Shown piece by piece: positions 18,340 to 29,185 of a stretch of 64,000 bases of DNA. The DNA comes from Microvirga terrae (GTDB taxonomy: Bacteria > Pseudomonadota > Alphaproteobacteria > Rhizobiales > Beijerinckiaceae). The position numbers and the translations under genes were made by a program. The notes under the pieces are model-generated. The model was not told the origin of the DNA. It saw only the letters and a program-made list of their open reading frames with translations, and did not search any database. How positions within the stretch are numbered: position 1 is the first letter of the stretch; each line of letters opens with the position of its first letter. Where the stretch lies: the NCBI RefSeq assembly GCF_013307435.2, contig NZ_CP102845.1, forward strand, positions 4,214,001-4,278,000, read 5' to 3'.

Positions 18340-18819
18340 CTAACGCTTTCCTTCGAAAAAGCTCTTCAACAGCGTCGCCGCCTCGCTCTCGCGAATGCCG
18401 CCATAGACCTCCGGGGCGTGATGGCAGGTGGACTGGTCGAAGAAGCGGACGCCGTTGTCGACCGCGCCCCCCTTGGGATCGAAGGCCGCATAATAAACCC
18501 TCCGGATGCGGGCGAAGGAGACGGCGGCCGCACACATGGTGCAGGGCTCCAGGGTGACGTAGAGATCGCAGCCCGTGAGCCGCTCGTCGTCCAGAGCCTC
18601 GCAAGCCTGACGGATGGCGAGCATCTCGGCATGGGCGGACGGGTCGCGCAGCTCCCGCGGACGGTTCCCTGCCGACGCGACGATGCGGCCATCCCTGACG
18701 ATGGCGGCTCCTACCGGCACCTCCCCGCGCGCGGCGGCGGCCCGGGCCTCGTCGAAGGCCACGCTCATGGGATCCGGTTTTACCGGATCAAGCGGCTCCA
18801 GATCGGCGTTATCCGTCAA
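18340..18819 (-). CDS. tadA: tRNA-specific adenosine deaminase
   Basis: TadA deaminates A34 to inosine in tRNA-Arg(ACG), allowing wobble decoding. The 159-residue protein has the zinc-dependent deaminase motifs HAE (residues 63-65, with catalytic Glu65) and PCTMC (92-96). It is divergent from the pseudouridine synthase gene 54 bases away, a pairing common in alphaproteobacteria. Confidence 0.95.
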   Translation of the reverse strand: MTDNADLEPLDPVKPDPMSVAFDEARAAAARGEVPVGAAIVRDGRIVASAGNRPRELRDPSAHAEMLAIRQACEALDDERLTGCDLYVTLEPCTMCAAAVSFARIRRVYYAAFDPKGGAVDNGVRFFDQSTCHHAPEVYGGIRESEAATLLKSFFEGKR

Positions 18820-18873
18820 TCGGTTCGCTCCTTAGTCCTCGCTTCTCTGACACTCCTCTGCTATCAGGCTCCC

Positions 18874-20973
18874 ATGACCGACAGCAACGACGATAATCGC
18901 AGGGGCCGCTCCTCGGGACGCTCCGACCGTGGCCGCACCTCCGGTGACAAGCCCTTCCGCAAATCCCGCGAGGGCGGCGAGCGCCCCTTCCGCGCCCGCG
19001 GCGACGACGACCGCCCGCGCAAGCCGCGTGACGGAGGCGACCGGCCTTTCCGCAGCCGCGACGGCGACAAGCCGTTCCGCCCGCGCGGAGAAGGAGCTGA
19101 CCGGCCTTTCCGCAGCCGCGACAACGATGAGCGTCCCCGCCGCTTCGAGGGCGGAGACAAGAAACCCTTCCGACCCCGCGGCGAGGGCGGCGACAAGCCG
19201 TTCCGTGCCCGCAGCGCAGGGGACAAGCCATTCCGGGGCCGCTCCGGCGATGAGCGCCCGCGCCGCTTCGACCGCGCCGGTGAGGACCGTCCGCGCCGCA
19301 CCCGCGAGACCAGCCCCGAGGTGCAGGCCGAGCCTCAGGAGCCTACCGAGGACCGGATCGCCAAGGTGATCGCCCGTGCCGGCATCGCATCCCGCCGCGA
19401 CGCGGAGGTGCTGATCGCCGAGGGCCGCGTCACCCTCAACGGCACGGTGCTCGAATCCCCTGCCGTCAACGTGACGGCGGCGGACAGGATCACCGTGGAT
19501 GGGGAGCCCCTGCCCGCCAAGGAGCGCACGCGCCTGTGGCTCTTCCACAAGCCGCGCGGCCTCGTGACCACGGCCCGGGATCCGGAAGGCCGGCCGACCG
19601 TGTTCGATAACCTGCCCGAGGACCTGCCCCGTGTGGTGGCGGTGGGCCGGCTCGACATCAACACCGAAGGCCTCCTGCTCCTGACCAACGACGGCGGCCT
19701 CGCCCGCGTGATCGCCCATCCGGACACCGGCTGGCTGCGCCGCTACAAGGTGCGCGCCCACGGCGAGATCAATCAGGCAGACTTGGACAAGTTGCGCGAC
19801 GGCATCAGCATCGACGGCATCGACTACGGTCCGATCGAGGCCCGCCTCGACCGGATTCAGGGCGACAACGCGTGGATCACGATGGGCCTGCGCGAGGGCA
19901 AGAACCGCGAGATCAAGCGCATTCTCGAACACATGGGCGTGCAGGTGAACCGCCTGATCCGCATGTCCTTCGGTCCGTTCCAGCTCGGCGACCTCGAGGT
20001 CGGCCTCGTCGAGGAGGTGCGCACCAAGGTGCTGAAGGATCAGCTCGGCGAGGCGCTCGCGGCCGAGGCCGGCGTCGATTTCGAGAGCCCGGTGCGCGAG
20101 CCCATCGCGCCTTTCGGCTCTCCGAAGAAGCAGGATCGGGAGGAGCGCAGCGAGCGTCCCTCGCGCTTCAGCCGCGACCGGGACGACGAACGCCCGCGCC
20201 GTCGCCGTGACGACGATGAGCGCCCGTCGCGCGGCCGTGGCGCCGACCGTTTCGAGCGCGACGAGGAGGAGCCCAGGAAGCGCCCCTCCCGCCTCGATGT
20301 GAAGACGAGCGTGTGGCGGGCCGGCGAGACGGACGAGGACGCTCCGCGCCGGAGGGTCCCGCGCCGGGGCACCGATCCGAAGGAGGCGCGCGCGGCGAGT
20401 GGCGAGCGCGAGCGTGAGCGCGTCGGGGCGATTGCGTCGCGCGAAGGCCGCAAGGTCGTGGTGGAGCGCCTCGTGCGGCAGGCCGAGGACGAGGAAGCGC
20501 CTGCGCCGCGCGGGCGCCGCGGCTCCGCTGCCGGCGAGGATCGTCCCCGCCGTCGCGACGACCGCGACGCAGCGCCGGCTCGCCGCAGCCGCGAAGGCAG
20601 TGAACGTCCGGCACGGCGCGACGACGAGCGTCCGCGTCGCCCCGCCGGCGACAGACCCTTCCGGGCTCGGGTCGAGGGCGGCGAGGATCGTCCCCGCGCC
20701 CGTCAGAGCGAGCGCCCCTTCCGCGCCCGCGAGGGCGACGACGACCGTCCGCGCAAGCCTCAGGGCGACCGGCCGTTCCGCGCCCGCGGCGACGACGATC
20801 GCCCCCGTCGCGGTCCGCCACGGGGTGATGCACCCTCGCGCGGCGGTCCTCGGGGCGGCGGCTTCAAGGGTGGTCCCCGGGGTGCCTCCAAGGGCGGGGC
20901 GTCCAAGGGTGGAGCCTCCAAAGGCGGCTTCAAAGGCGGCGGTTCCAAGGGCGGTCCGCGCGGCCGCCGCTGA
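18874..20973 (+). CDS. RsuA/RluB-type pseudouridine synthase with long disordered arms
   Basis: The core isomerises uridine to pseudouridine in rRNA. It lies at about residues 155-405 of 699. An S4 RNA-binding domain (IAKVIARAGIASRRDAEVLI) is followed by the catalytic motif GRLDINTEGLLLL with Asp261 and the family ending GKNREIKRILEHMGVQVNRL. The best fit is RluB (23S U2605), though RsuA-type specificity is possible. The core is flanked by about 150 N-terminal and 290 C-terminal residues of low complexity, built from repeats such as DRPFRARG, DDRPRK and DKPFR. The last 40 residues repeat SKGG, ASKGG and FKGG and end in RGRR. These basic RG-rich arms resemble RNA-binding disordered tails. The ATG at 18874 is chosen because the upstream frame has no such composition. 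rsmD follows after 13 bases. Confidence 0.88.
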   Translation: MTDSNDDNRRGRSSGRSDRGRTSGDKPFRKSREGGERPFRARGDDDRPRKPRDGGDRPFRSRDGDKPFRPRGEGADRPFRSRDNDERPRRFEGGDKKPFRPRGEGGDKPFRARSAGDKPFRGRSGDERPRRFDRAGEDRPRRTRETSPEVQAEPQEPTEDRIAKVIARAGIASRRDAEVLIAEGRVTLNGTVLESPAVNVTAADRITVDGEPLPAKERTRLWLFHKPRGLVTTARDPEGRPTVFDNLPEDLPRVVAVGRLDINTEGLLLLTNDGGLARVIAHPDTGWLRRYKVRAHGEINQADLDKLRDGISIDGIDYGPIEARLDRIQGDNAWITMGLREGKNREIKRILEHMGVQVNRLIRMSFGPFQLGDLEVGLVEEVRTKVLKDQLGEALAAEAGVDFESPVREPIAPFGSPKKQDREERSERPSRFSRDRDDERPRRRRDDDERPSRGRGADRFERDEEEPRKRPSRLDVKTSVWRAGETDEDAPRRRVPRRGTDPKEARAASGERERERVGAIASREGRKVVVERLVRQAEDEEAPAPRGRRGSAAGEDRPRRRDDRDAAPARRSREGSERPARRDDERPRRPAGDRPFRARVEGGEDRPRARQSERPFRAREGDDDRPRKPQGDRPFRARGDDDRPRRGPPRGDAPSRGGPRGGGFKGGPRGASKGGASKGGASKGGFKGGGSKGGPRGRR

Positions 20974-20986
20974 TGAGGGCTAGACG

Positions 20987-21544
20987 ATGAGAATCGTGGG
21001 CGGGCGCTGGCGCGGCCGCTCGCTCAAGGGACCGAGCTCGGACGCCATCCGGCCGACCTCGGACCGCCTGCGCGAGACGCTCTTCAACATCCTCCAGCAC
21101 GGCTACGACGATCCCATCGCGGGAGCGCGCGTGCTCGATCTCTTCGCCGGCACTGGCGCCCTGGGCCTTGAGGCGCTCTCACGCGGCGCCGCCTTCGCGC
21201 TCTTCGTCGACGACGGGGCGCAGTCGCGCGGCATCATCCGCGAGAACGTGGAGGCTCTCGGGGCCGGCGGCGCGACCCGCCTCTTCCGCCGCGACGCCAC
21301 CCGCATGGGCGAGGCCGCTCCAAACGCGCCCTTCTCGGTCGTCTTCTGCGATCCGCCCTACGGCCGGGACCTCGCGCCGAAGGCCCTGCGCGCCTGCGCC
21401 GAGGGTGGCTGGCTCGTGCCCGATGCGCTCGTGATCGTCGAGGAGGCGCAAGGTGTGGAGGTGACGCTGCCCGACGATTTCGAGGAGATCGAGCGACGGG
21501 ACTACGGGGAGACCAAGGTGGTGTTCGGGCGGTACCGCGCTTAA
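20987..21544 (+). CDS. rsmD: 16S rRNA m2G966 methyltransferase
   Basis: RsmD methylates N2 of G966 in 16S rRNA. The 185-residue protein has the N-terminal [10 protein letters not shown] segment, the S-adenosylmethionine-binding motif [20 protein letters not shown] and the catalytic DPPYG motif. It follows the pseudouridine synthase closely on the same strand, forming a small rRNA-modification unit. Confidence 0.95.
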   Translation: MRIVGGRWRGRSLKGPSSDAIRPTSDRLRETLFNILQHGYDDPIAGARVLDLFAGTGALGLEALSRGAAFALFVDDGAQSRGIIRENVEALGAGGATRLFRRDATRMGEAAPNAPFSVVFCDPPYGRDLAPKALRACAEGGWLVPDALVIVEEAQGVEVTLPDDFEEIERRDYGETKVVFGRYRA

Positions 21545-21636
21545 CCTTCAGCAGGCCGCACGCAATCCTGCATTTGCTCCCTCACGGGCCGCCCGCTATA
21601 CCGCCTTTTCCTCTCGGTCGTGAAGGAAGCTCCATC

Positions 21637-22680
21637 ATGAAAGCGGTTCTCTTCGAGCAGTTCGGCCAGCCGCCGCGCGTGCAGACCGTACCGGATCCGA
21701 CGCCCTCGGCGGAAGGCGTTGTGATCAAGGTGGAGGCAACGGGCCTGTGCCGGAGCGACTGGCACGGCTGGATGGGGCACGATCCCGACGTGGTGCTGCC
21801 GCATGTGCCGGGGCATGAGCTCGCCGGCACGGTGCTGGCCGCCGGTCGCCAAGTCACGCGCTGGAAGAAGGGCGACCGCGTCACGGTGCCGTTCGTCGGC
21901 GGCTGCGGCCATTGCCATGAATGCCATTCCGGCAATCACCAGGTCTGCGAGCAGCAGTTCCAGCCGGGCTTCACGGCCTGGGGCTCGTTTGCGGAATACG
22001 TCGCGGTCGATTACGCCGACACCAATCTCGTCGCCCTTCCCGACGAGCTCGATTTCGCCACCGCGGCGAGCCTCGGCTGCCGCTTTGTCACGTCGTTCCG
22101 CGCCATCGTCGACCAGGGCCGGGTGAAGCCCGGCGAATGGGTGGCCGTGCACGGCTGCGGCGGCGTAGGCCTGTCGGCCATCATGATCGCGTCCGCCATG
22201 GGGGCGAACGTGATCGCCATCGATCTCACGGACGAGAAGCTCGCCTTCGCCAGGACGATGGGAGCCGTGGCGACGGTGAATGCGCGCGACGGCAAGGACG
22301 TGGTCGGGGCCGTGAAGGAGATCACGAAGGGCGGCGCGCATGTGTCCATCGATGCGCTCGGTCACCCGGCGACCTGCTTCAACTCCATCGCGAACCTGCG
22401 CCGCCGTGGGCGTCACGTGCAGGTCGGCCTGATGGTGGGCGAGCACGCCCGCGCTCAGGTGCCGATGGCGCAGGTCATCGCGCACGAGCTGGAGATTTAC
22501 GGCAGCCACGGCATGCAGGCCTTCCGCTACCAGGACATGATGGCCATGATCCGGACCGGCAAGCTGACGCCGCAGCAACTCGTCGGCCGGCATATCGGGC
22601 TCGACGAGGCGCCTGCCGCGCTCATGGCCATGGACCGGTTCGAGGGGCTCGGCATCAGCGTCATCACGCGATTTTCGTGA
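21637..22680 (+). CDS. Zinc-dependent alcohol dehydrogenase
   Basis: This 347-residue enzyme belongs to the medium-chain dehydrogenase/reductase family and should oxidise an alcohol with NAD(P). It has the catalytic zinc ligands in [10 protein letters not shown] and PGHELAG, and a four-cysteine structural zinc site in [20 protein letters not shown]. The Rossmann motif is [10 protein letters not shown]. The ATG at 21637 follows AAGGAAG. The specific substrate is not evident. It is followed after 76 bases by an aldo/keto reductase gene on the same strand. Confidence 0.88.
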   Translation: MKAVLFEQFGQPPRVQTVPDPTPSAEGVVIKVEATGLCRSDWHGWMGHDPDVVLPHVPGHELAGTVLAAGRQVTRWKKGDRVTVPFVGGCGHCHECHSGNHQVCEQQFQPGFTAWGSFAEYVAVDYADTNLVALPDELDFATAASLGCRFVTSFRAIVDQGRVKPGEWVAVHGCGGVGLSAIMIASAMGANVIAIDLTDEKLAFARTMGAVATVNARDGKDVVGAVKEITKGGAHVSIDALGHPATCFNSIANLRRRGRHVQVGLMVGEHARAQVPMAQVIAHELEIYGSHGMQAFRYQDMMAMIRTGKLTPQQLVGRHIGLDEAPAALMAMDRFEGLGISVITRFS

Positions 22681-22756
22681 GCAACTGGATTTGCCCCCAG
22701 CACGACACAGGTATCAACCTGTTCACGCCCGACACAGAACATGCCCGGAGAATTCA

Positions 22757-23800
22757 ATGGCCTACCTGCCCGCCGAGAACCGCTACGACGAGATGCTCTA
22801 CAACCGGTGCGGCCGCAGCGGGCTTCTGCTGCCGGCGATCTCGCTCGGGCTCTGGCATAATTTCGGCGAAGACAAGTCGACCGCGACCGCGCGGGAGATC
22901 TGCCGGACGGCCTTCGATCTCGGCATCACGCATTTCGACCTCGCCAACAATTACGGCCCTCCCCCGGGCTCGGCCGAGACCCTGTTCGGCGAGATCCTGC
23001 GCAACGACTTCCATGGGCTGCGCGACGAGCTCGTGATCTCCACCAAGGCCGGCTACCGCATGTGGCCCGGCCCCTACGGCGAGTGGGGCAGCCGCAAATA
23101 TCTGCTCTCGAGCCTCGACCAGAGCCTCAAGCGCATGGGGCTCGACTATGTCGACATCTTCTACTCCCACCGCTTCGACCCGGACACGCCCCTGGAAGAG
23201 ACCATGCTGGCGCTCGACTCGGCCGTGCGGCAGGGCAAGGCGCTCTATGTCGGCCTCTCGTCCTACAACAGCCAGCGCACCCGCGAGGCGCTCGCCATCC
23301 TGCGCGAACTCGGAACCCCCTGCATCATCCATCAGCCGAGCTATTCCATGCTCAACCGCTGGGTCGAGGAGGACGGGCTGCTCGACACGCTCGAGGACCT
23401 CGGCATGGGGTCGATCGTGTTCTCGCCCCTGGCCCAGGGCATGCTGACGACGAAATACCTCAACGGCATTCCCGAGGAGAGCCGCGCCGCCCAGGGCAAG
23501 TCCCTGCGCACGAGCTTCATCAATGATGACAACATCGCCCGCATCCGGGGCCTCAACGGCATCGCCGAACGGCGCGGCCAGACCCTGGCGCAGATGGCCC
23601 TGGCCTGGGTCCTGCGTGGCGGACGCGTCACCTCGGCGCTCATCGGGGCGAGTCGCCCCGAACAGGTCGTCGACTGCGTCGGCGCGCTCAAGAATCCATC
23701 GTTTACCGCCGACGAGCTCGCCGAGATCGACCAATATGCCGGCGAGGGCAACCTGAACATCTGGGCGGCCTCGGCCGAGCGGAAGGGCCCGTCCCGGTAA
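22757..23800 (+). CDS. Aldo/keto reductase, YghZ-like
   Basis: The 347-residue protein resembles E. coli YghZ (L-glyceraldehyde 3-phosphate reductase) of the AKR14/Kv-beta-like group. Landmarks are RYDEMLYNRCGRSGL at the start, FDLANNYGPPPGSAE with catalytic Asp and Tyr, STKAGY with the catalytic Lys, and DIFYSHRFD. It uses NADPH to reduce aldehydes and may detoxify methylglyoxal or related compounds. The ATG at 22757 matches the family start. It is probably co-transcribed with the alcohol dehydrogenase. Confidence 0.88.
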   Translation: MAYLPAENRYDEMLYNRCGRSGLLLPAISLGLWHNFGEDKSTATAREICRTAFDLGITHFDLANNYGPPPGSAETLFGEILRNDFHGLRDELVISTKAGYRMWPGPYGEWGSRKYLLSSLDQSLKRMGLDYVDIFYSHRFDPDTPLEETMLALDSAVRQGKALYVGLSSYNSQRTREALAILRELGTPCIIHQPSYSMLNRWVEEDGLLDTLEDLGMGSIVFSPLAQGMLTTKYLNGIPEESRAAQGKSLRTSFINDDNIARIRGLNGIAERRGQTLAQMALAWVLRGGRVTSALIGASRPEQVVDCVGALKNPSFTADELAEIDQYAGEGNLNIWAASAERKGPSR

Positions 23801-23819
23801 TCCACAGCCGAGGCCCGGG

Positions 23820-23843
23820 CCCGAGGGGGAAAGTCCCCTCGGG
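23820..23843 (+). terminator. Hairpin downstream of the aldo/keto reductase
   Basis: A 9-bp inverted repeat (CCCGAGGGG / CCCCTCGGG) with a six-base loop lies 20 bases past the stop. There is no U tract, so termination is inferred from position. Confidence 0.45.
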
Positions 23844-24043
23844 TCTGGCCCTCCACCCTCGACTTGGGCATGATCGCGTGTGGCCGACCGAGCCCGGCGC
23901 GCGCCGACACGGCACCCTTTCTCCACAGAATACGGGGCAAAGCCCCAGCTTCCGGGGGACTACTCCTTCGGAGGGACTTGAGAAGTCGGTTAACAAATGG
24001 TTAAAGCCAAGCTTCGTTGGCCATTTGACCGAAGGTCACCTCC

Positions 24044-24448
24044 ATGGTTCCCGTCACCGCTCTCGATAATCGTCGGCAAGCCAGGCGCTTCCCCACGCAT
24101 CACCCGGCGAAGATCATGCTGGGTCCCGAGGCGATGATCTCCTGCACGGTGAAGGACATCTCGACCGGCGGAGCCAGGATCGCGGTCAAGCGGCACACGG
24201 ACCTGCCGGAAACCTTCGAGCTGTATATCGCGGCTCATGACCTGCAGGTGCGCCGCGCCCGGGTCTGCTGGCGGCATGGCGATTTCGCCGGCATCGCGTT
24301 CAGCGCCGAGGAGGCCGACATGACACCGGCCGGCGAAGCCGCCGACGGGCTGAGCTTCGCCGATTGCCTCGACCAGGCCGCCATGCCGGCGCATCTCGCG
24401 TCCAAGCCGGCGCGCAAGGATCTCAAGCTCTATCGCACCACGGTCTGA
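24044..24448 (+). CDS. PilZ-domain c-di-GMP-binding protein
   Basis: This 134-residue protein is a stand-alone PilZ domain. It has the RxxxR motif within RRQARR (residues 10-15) and the DxSxxG motif in DISTGG (38-43), the two signatures that wrap around cyclic di-GMP. The distal part (WRHGDFAGIAFS) is typical of the beta barrel. It could act as an effector for cyclases such as the one at the start of the window, but no target gene is adjacent. Confidence 0.88.
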   Translation: MVPVTALDNRRQARRFPTHHPAKIMLGPEAMISCTVKDISTGGARIAVKRHTDLPETFELYIAAHDLQVRRARVCWRHGDFAGIAFSAEEADMTPAGEAADGLSFADCLDQAAMPAHLASKPARKDLKLYRTTV

Positions 24449-24480
24449 TCGAACACCGTCGCGTCGGATCGGAACGCCGT

Positions 24481-25350
<870 letters not shown>

Positions 25351-25551
25351 TCAAAGGGCCGGCCTGAAGAAAAATGGTGCCGCTCGCGCTCCTGCGATGG
25401 ACGTCAGCCCGATGCAAGGGCCGGGGCCGACAAGGCGCCGGGGCACCGCACGGTCGGCACATCGTCACGCCTATGCTGAAAACGCCCACGCACCGGGTCC
25501 GTGTTCCCTCGATCATCGGATCCAAAAGGGGGCGCTTTTCCGCGCGCTGCG

Positions 25552-27402
25552 CTAGCGCCGTCCGAACAGGCGCTCGATATCCGTCAGCTTGAGTTCGACA
25601 TAGGTCGGCCGGCCGTGGTTGCACTGGCCGGACAGCGGCGTCGCTTCCATCTCGCGCAGCAGGGCGTTCATCTCCTCGGGCCGCATGCGCCGCCCCGCCC
25701 GGATCGAACCGTGGCAGGACATGCGCGAGAGCACCGCGTCGAGACGCTCCTCCAGCGGGCTCGCAGCCCCCTGCCCCCATTCCGCCAGCGCGTCGGCCAC
25801 GTCCTGCACCAGCGCCTTGATGCGACCGCCCGCAAGCGCGGACGGCACCTCGCGCACGAGCAGAGCACCATGGCCGAAGGGTTCGACCACGAGGCCGAGC
25901 CCTTCCAGAGACGAGGCCTCCGCCAGCACCCGGTCCGCATCCACGGGATCGAGGTCGACCACTTCGGGAATCAGCAGCAACTGACGGGCGATGCCCGCCG
26001 AGGCGCGCTCACGCTTGAGGCGCTCGTAGACCAGGCGCTCGTGAGCCGCATGCTGATCGACGATGACGATGCCGTCCTGGGTCTGTGCGACGATATAGGT
26101 GCCATGCAGCTGCGCGCGGGCGGCGCCCAGAGGCGCCTCCCCGGCCTCGGGCTCGACTTCATGGGTCGCCGCGCGGCTGTCGGCGGAAGGAACCGACAGA
26201 TCGGACAGGCTCGCCTGCCTGTCCGCGAAGCCGGACGCGGGCGCAGAGGGTCGCTCCGGCGCATCGAGCGGCGCCTGCCAATTGGCGAAGGCGCTGGTGG
26301 GCCGGATCGCATGCGTGCGGTGCGGGTAGGATGGGCGCATGGGCAGCGCGCCTTGCGGGCGCAGGCTCTCCAGCGCGCGCGCGCCGCCCGTGGACGACGC
26401 GCGAAACGAATAGCGGGTGATCGCTTCCTTCAGCGCGCCGACCACGAAGCCGCGCACGAAGGCCGGATCGCGGAAGCGCACCTCGGTCTTGGCCGGATGC
26501 ACGTTGACGTCCACCGCGCGCGGATCGAGATCGATCATGATGGCGAGCACCGGATGGCGGTCGGAGGCCATCACGTCTGCGTAGGCACCGCGCACCGCGC
26601 CGAGCAGCAGCTTGTCGCGCACCGGCCGGCCGTTGACCACGAAGTGGATCGCCGTTCCGGTGCCACGGTGATAGGTCGGCAGGCTCGCGAACCCGGTGAG
26701 CCGCACGCCCTCGCGCTCGACCCCGATGGACATGGCGTTTTCATGGAACTCGGCTCCGAGCACCCGGGAGAGGCGGCGCAGGAATCCGTGTTCGCCGGGC
26801 TCCTCCGGCGGGCAGGTGAAGGCGGTCAGGTGTTCGCCCGACAGGGTGAAGCGGATCGTCGGATGCGCGACAGCGAGGCGCTTGACGATCTCGGCCACCG
26901 CCTGCGCTTCCGAGCGGTCGCTCTTCAGGAATTTGAGACGCGCCGGCGTGGCGGAGAACAGATCCGTCACCTCGACCCGGGTTCCCTTCGAGGCGGGAGC
27001 CGGGCGCACGGGCCCCTTCACGCCCGCCTCCACCAGGATGGAGGAGCCGGTCTCCGCCTCCGCTGTTCGCGTCACGATGGACAGGCGCGCGACAGCCCCG
27101 ATGGACGGCAGCGCCTCGCCCCGGAAACCCAGGGTGTTGATGGAGAACAGGTCGCCGTCCGGAAGCTTCGAGGTGGCATGGCGCTCGACCGCGAGCTCGA
27201 GATCCTCCGGAGTCATGCCCCGACCATCGTCGACGATGCGGATCAGGCGCCGCCCGCCGGCCTCGACGGCGATCTCGATCGAGGTCGCGCCAGCATCGAC
27301 CGCGTTCTCCACGAGTTCCTTCACGGCCGCGGCCGGGCGCTCGACGACCTCGCCCGCAGCGATGCGGTCGACGAGGATGGGATCGAGGCGGCGAACAGGC
27401 AT
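25552..27402 (-). CDS. mutL: DNA mismatch repair protein MutL
   Basis: MutL couples mismatch recognition by MutS to strand incision. The 616-residue protein has the N-terminal GHKL ATPase motifs ENAVDAGA, DDGRGM and GFRGEALPSIG, a variable linker, and a C-terminal domain with DQHAAHERLVYE. That matches the endonuclease motif DQHA(X)2E(X)4E, and CNHGRPT corresponds to the second metal-site motif. The protein therefore probably nicks DNA itself, as expected where MutH is absent. The frame is open far upstream, but the ATG at 27402 gives the standard MPVRRLDP start. Confidence 0.95.
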   Translation of the reverse strand: MPVRRLDPILVDRIAAGEVVERPAAAVKELVENAVDAGATSIEIAVEAGGRRLIRIVDDGRGMTPEDLELAVERHATSKLPDGDLFSINTLGFRGEALPSIGAVARLSIVTRTAEAETGSSILVEAGVKGPVRPAPASKGTRVEVTDLFSATPARLKFLKSDRSEAQAVAEIVKRLAVAHPTIRFTLSGEHLTAFTCPPEEPGEHGFLRRLSRVLGAEFHENAMSIGVEREGVRLTGFASLPTYHRGTGTAIHFVVNGRPVRDKLLLGAVRGAYADVMASDRHPVLAIMIDLDPRAVDVNVHPAKTEVRFRDPAFVRGFVVGALKEAITRYSFRASSTGGARALESLRPQGALPMRPSYPHRTHAIRPTSAFANWQAPLDAPERPSAPASGFADRQASLSDLSVPSADSRAATHEVEPEAGEAPLGAARAQLHGTYIVAQTQDGIVIVDQHAAHERLVYERLKRERASAGIARQLLLIPEVVDLDPVDADRVLAEASSLEGLGLVVEPFGHGALLVREVPSALAGGRIKALVQDVADALAEWGQGAASPLEERLDAVLSRMSCHGSIRAGRRMRPEEMNALLREMEATPLSGQCNHGRPTYVELKLTDIERLFGRR

Positions 27403-27572
27403 GCGGGACGTCCGGGCTCCGGATTCGACAAGGGGAAGATAGGGGCTGAAGGCGGCGGAAACCAGAACGCGCGACGTTATTCCCCTGCTCTCTTCGGCCC
27501 CCGTCGCGGGCTCCGCTGCGCGGCCTCCGGATCCGTGGCTTCCGGATCTCGTTGCGGGACTGAACGCCCTCT

Positions 27573-27666
27573 CGTCATCACCGGGCTTGTCCCAGTGATC
27601 CCGCTTGTCTGAAGCGCCGCGTCTTCCCGGATCGGGATGGCCGGCACAAGGCCGGCCACGACGGGG
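27573..27666. repeat. Bipartite palindromic repeat, copy 2
   Basis: A full copy in the same orientation as copy 1, with a TCACCGG-type hairpin first and a GGCCGG-type hairpin last. It lies between the mutL start and the pgi stop. Confidence 0.8.
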
Positions 27667-27701
27667 AGGATGGCAGGACGGGACTCGTGCTCCTACGCTC
27701 T

Positions 27702-29018
27702 CTAGCCCTGCGCTAGATACTCCTTGGCCAGGATCTTGGCCTCTTCGACTGCTGGCTGATCGAACGGGTCGACCCCCATGGCGTAGCCGGCCAGGATCGT
27801 CTCCAGCATGAAATGCATGAGAAGCTCGCCCAGGGTGCGCTCGTTCAGGGTCTCGACATGGATCTGGCGAGTCGGACGGCTGTTCTTGGCGAAGGTGTCG
27901 GCCATGGCACGGCCCTGAGCGGCCACCAGATCCCCGATGGTCTTGCCGGCGAACGCAGCTTGACCCGCACGCTTGGCCAGGGACGCATCCATCACGGGCC
28001 CCTTCCCGGCGACGCCGGTGGTCAGCACCGTGAAGAGCTTGTCGTTCGGGCCCGCGAGATAGAGCTGCTGCTGGCTGTGCTGGTCCACCGGACCGATGGC
28101 GGCGACCGGCTGCGTGCCCTTGCCGTCCTTGCCGACGCTCTCGGCCCAGAGCTGCACCCACCAGCGCGTGAAGCGCTCGAGCCTGTCCGCATAGGCCATT
28201 GTGACCGCGATGCCCTTGCCGGCCTTGGCCGCCGCCACGTTGAGCGCGGCGCCGAGGGCGGCCGGCGCGTCCTTGGCCGCGGCCCCGCTGCGGAAGGGCG
28301 CGTAGGCGTCGGCCGCGCCCTGGCGGATGGCTTCGACGTCGAGGCCGAGCACGGCGGCCGGCAGGAGCCCCACATTGGTCAGCACCGAGTAGCGTCCGCC
28401 GATTCCGGTGTGATGCTCCAGGAAGCGCACGCCCTCCGGCTCGAGGAGATCGCGAAGGGCGTTCTTGCCGCCGTCCTTGCGGGGCTCGGACAGGCCGAGG
28501 AAGAGATCGTTGGGATGGGAGCGCAGGCCGGCCTTCTCCAGGGCCGTGAGGACCGCGATGGTCTGCATCAGCGTCTCGCCCGTGCCGCCGGATTTCGAGA
28601 TCGCCACGAACTTGCTCGAGGAGAGCGGCAGCTTGTGCAGGATGCGGTCGAAGGTGATCGGATCGAGGTTGTCGAGGAAGTGGATGCGGGGGCTCTCGGT
28701 GAAGCGGCCCGTGCCCGGCACCGCGTAATCCTTCAGCTGCGCCAGGGTCTGTCCGCCGAGGCTCGATCCGCCGACGCCCAGGATGACCACGTCGGTCGCA
28801 TCGTCGCGCAGGAACGCGGCCGCCTCACGGATGTCCGCCAGATCGTCGGTGGTGCGCGGCATGTGGAGAAGCGGCAGCCGGCCCGACGCATCGTCCTCTG
28901 CGAGGCGCTTCATGGCCTCGCCCACGAGCCCGAGCGCATCGTCGAGCGCCGCCTGCGGCAGACCGCCTTCCCCGATATTCACGTCAAGGGCAAGATCGAT
29001 CGATTGCTGCAGGGCCAT
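27702..29018 (-). CDS. pgi: Glucose-6-phosphate isomerase
   Basis: Pgi interconverts glucose 6-phosphate and fructose 6-phosphate. The 438-residue protein is shorter than the usual form of about 550 residues but has the conserved motifs LGVGGSSLGGQTL, ISKSGGTGETLMQ, GGRYSVLTNVGLLP and DQHSQQQLYLAG. The shorter form is known in bacteria. It lies between mutL and the M16 peptidases on the same strand, separated by repeat-bearing gaps. Confidence 0.95.
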   Translation of the reverse strand: MALQQSIDLALDVNIGEGGLPQAALDDALGLVGEAMKRLAEDDASGRLPLLHMPRTTDDLADIREAAAFLRDDATDVVILGVGGSSLGGQTLAQLKDYAVPGTGRFTESPRIHFLDNLDPITFDRILHKLPLSSSKFVAISKSGGTGETLMQTIAVLTALEKAGLRSHPNDLFLGLSEPRKDGGKNALRDLLEPEGVRFLEHHTGIGGRYSVLTNVGLLPAAVLGLDVEAIRQGAADAYAPFRSGAAAKDAPAALGAALNVAAAKAGKGIAVTMAYADRLERFTRWWVQLWAESVGKDGKGTQPVAAIGPVDQHSQQQLYLAGPNDKLFTVLTTGVAGKGPVMDASLAKRAGQAAFAGKTIGDLVAAQGRAMADTFAKNSRPTRQIHVETLNERTLGELLMHFMLETILAGYAMGVDPFDQPAVEEAKILAKEYLAQG

Positions 29019-29130
29019 GGGCGTACTCCGACTCGTTCAAAGCAGGAGCGAAAGATTAGGGCAGAGAGGAGCCCGAGGCTAGGGCCGTCGCAACAGGCCT
29101 GAAGCGTCTGCCTCCGAAGGCGGGTCTGGA

Positions 29131-29182
29131 GCGCCGCGCCCCTCGGATCGAGATCACCGGGACAAGCCCGGTGACGGCGTGG
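29131..29182. repeat. Bipartite palindromic repeat, half copy
   Basis: Only the spacer and one hairpin (GATCACCGGG / CCCGGTGA) of the family are present, directly past the stop of the M16 gene. Confidence 0.65.
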
Positions 29183-29185
29183 CGA

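Noticed and set aside
18930..20960. Tandem-looking repeats that could suggest a CRISPR array or minisatellite
   Set aside because: The repeats are irregular in length, stay in frame and code for low-complexity protein. There are no uniform repeats with unique spacers.
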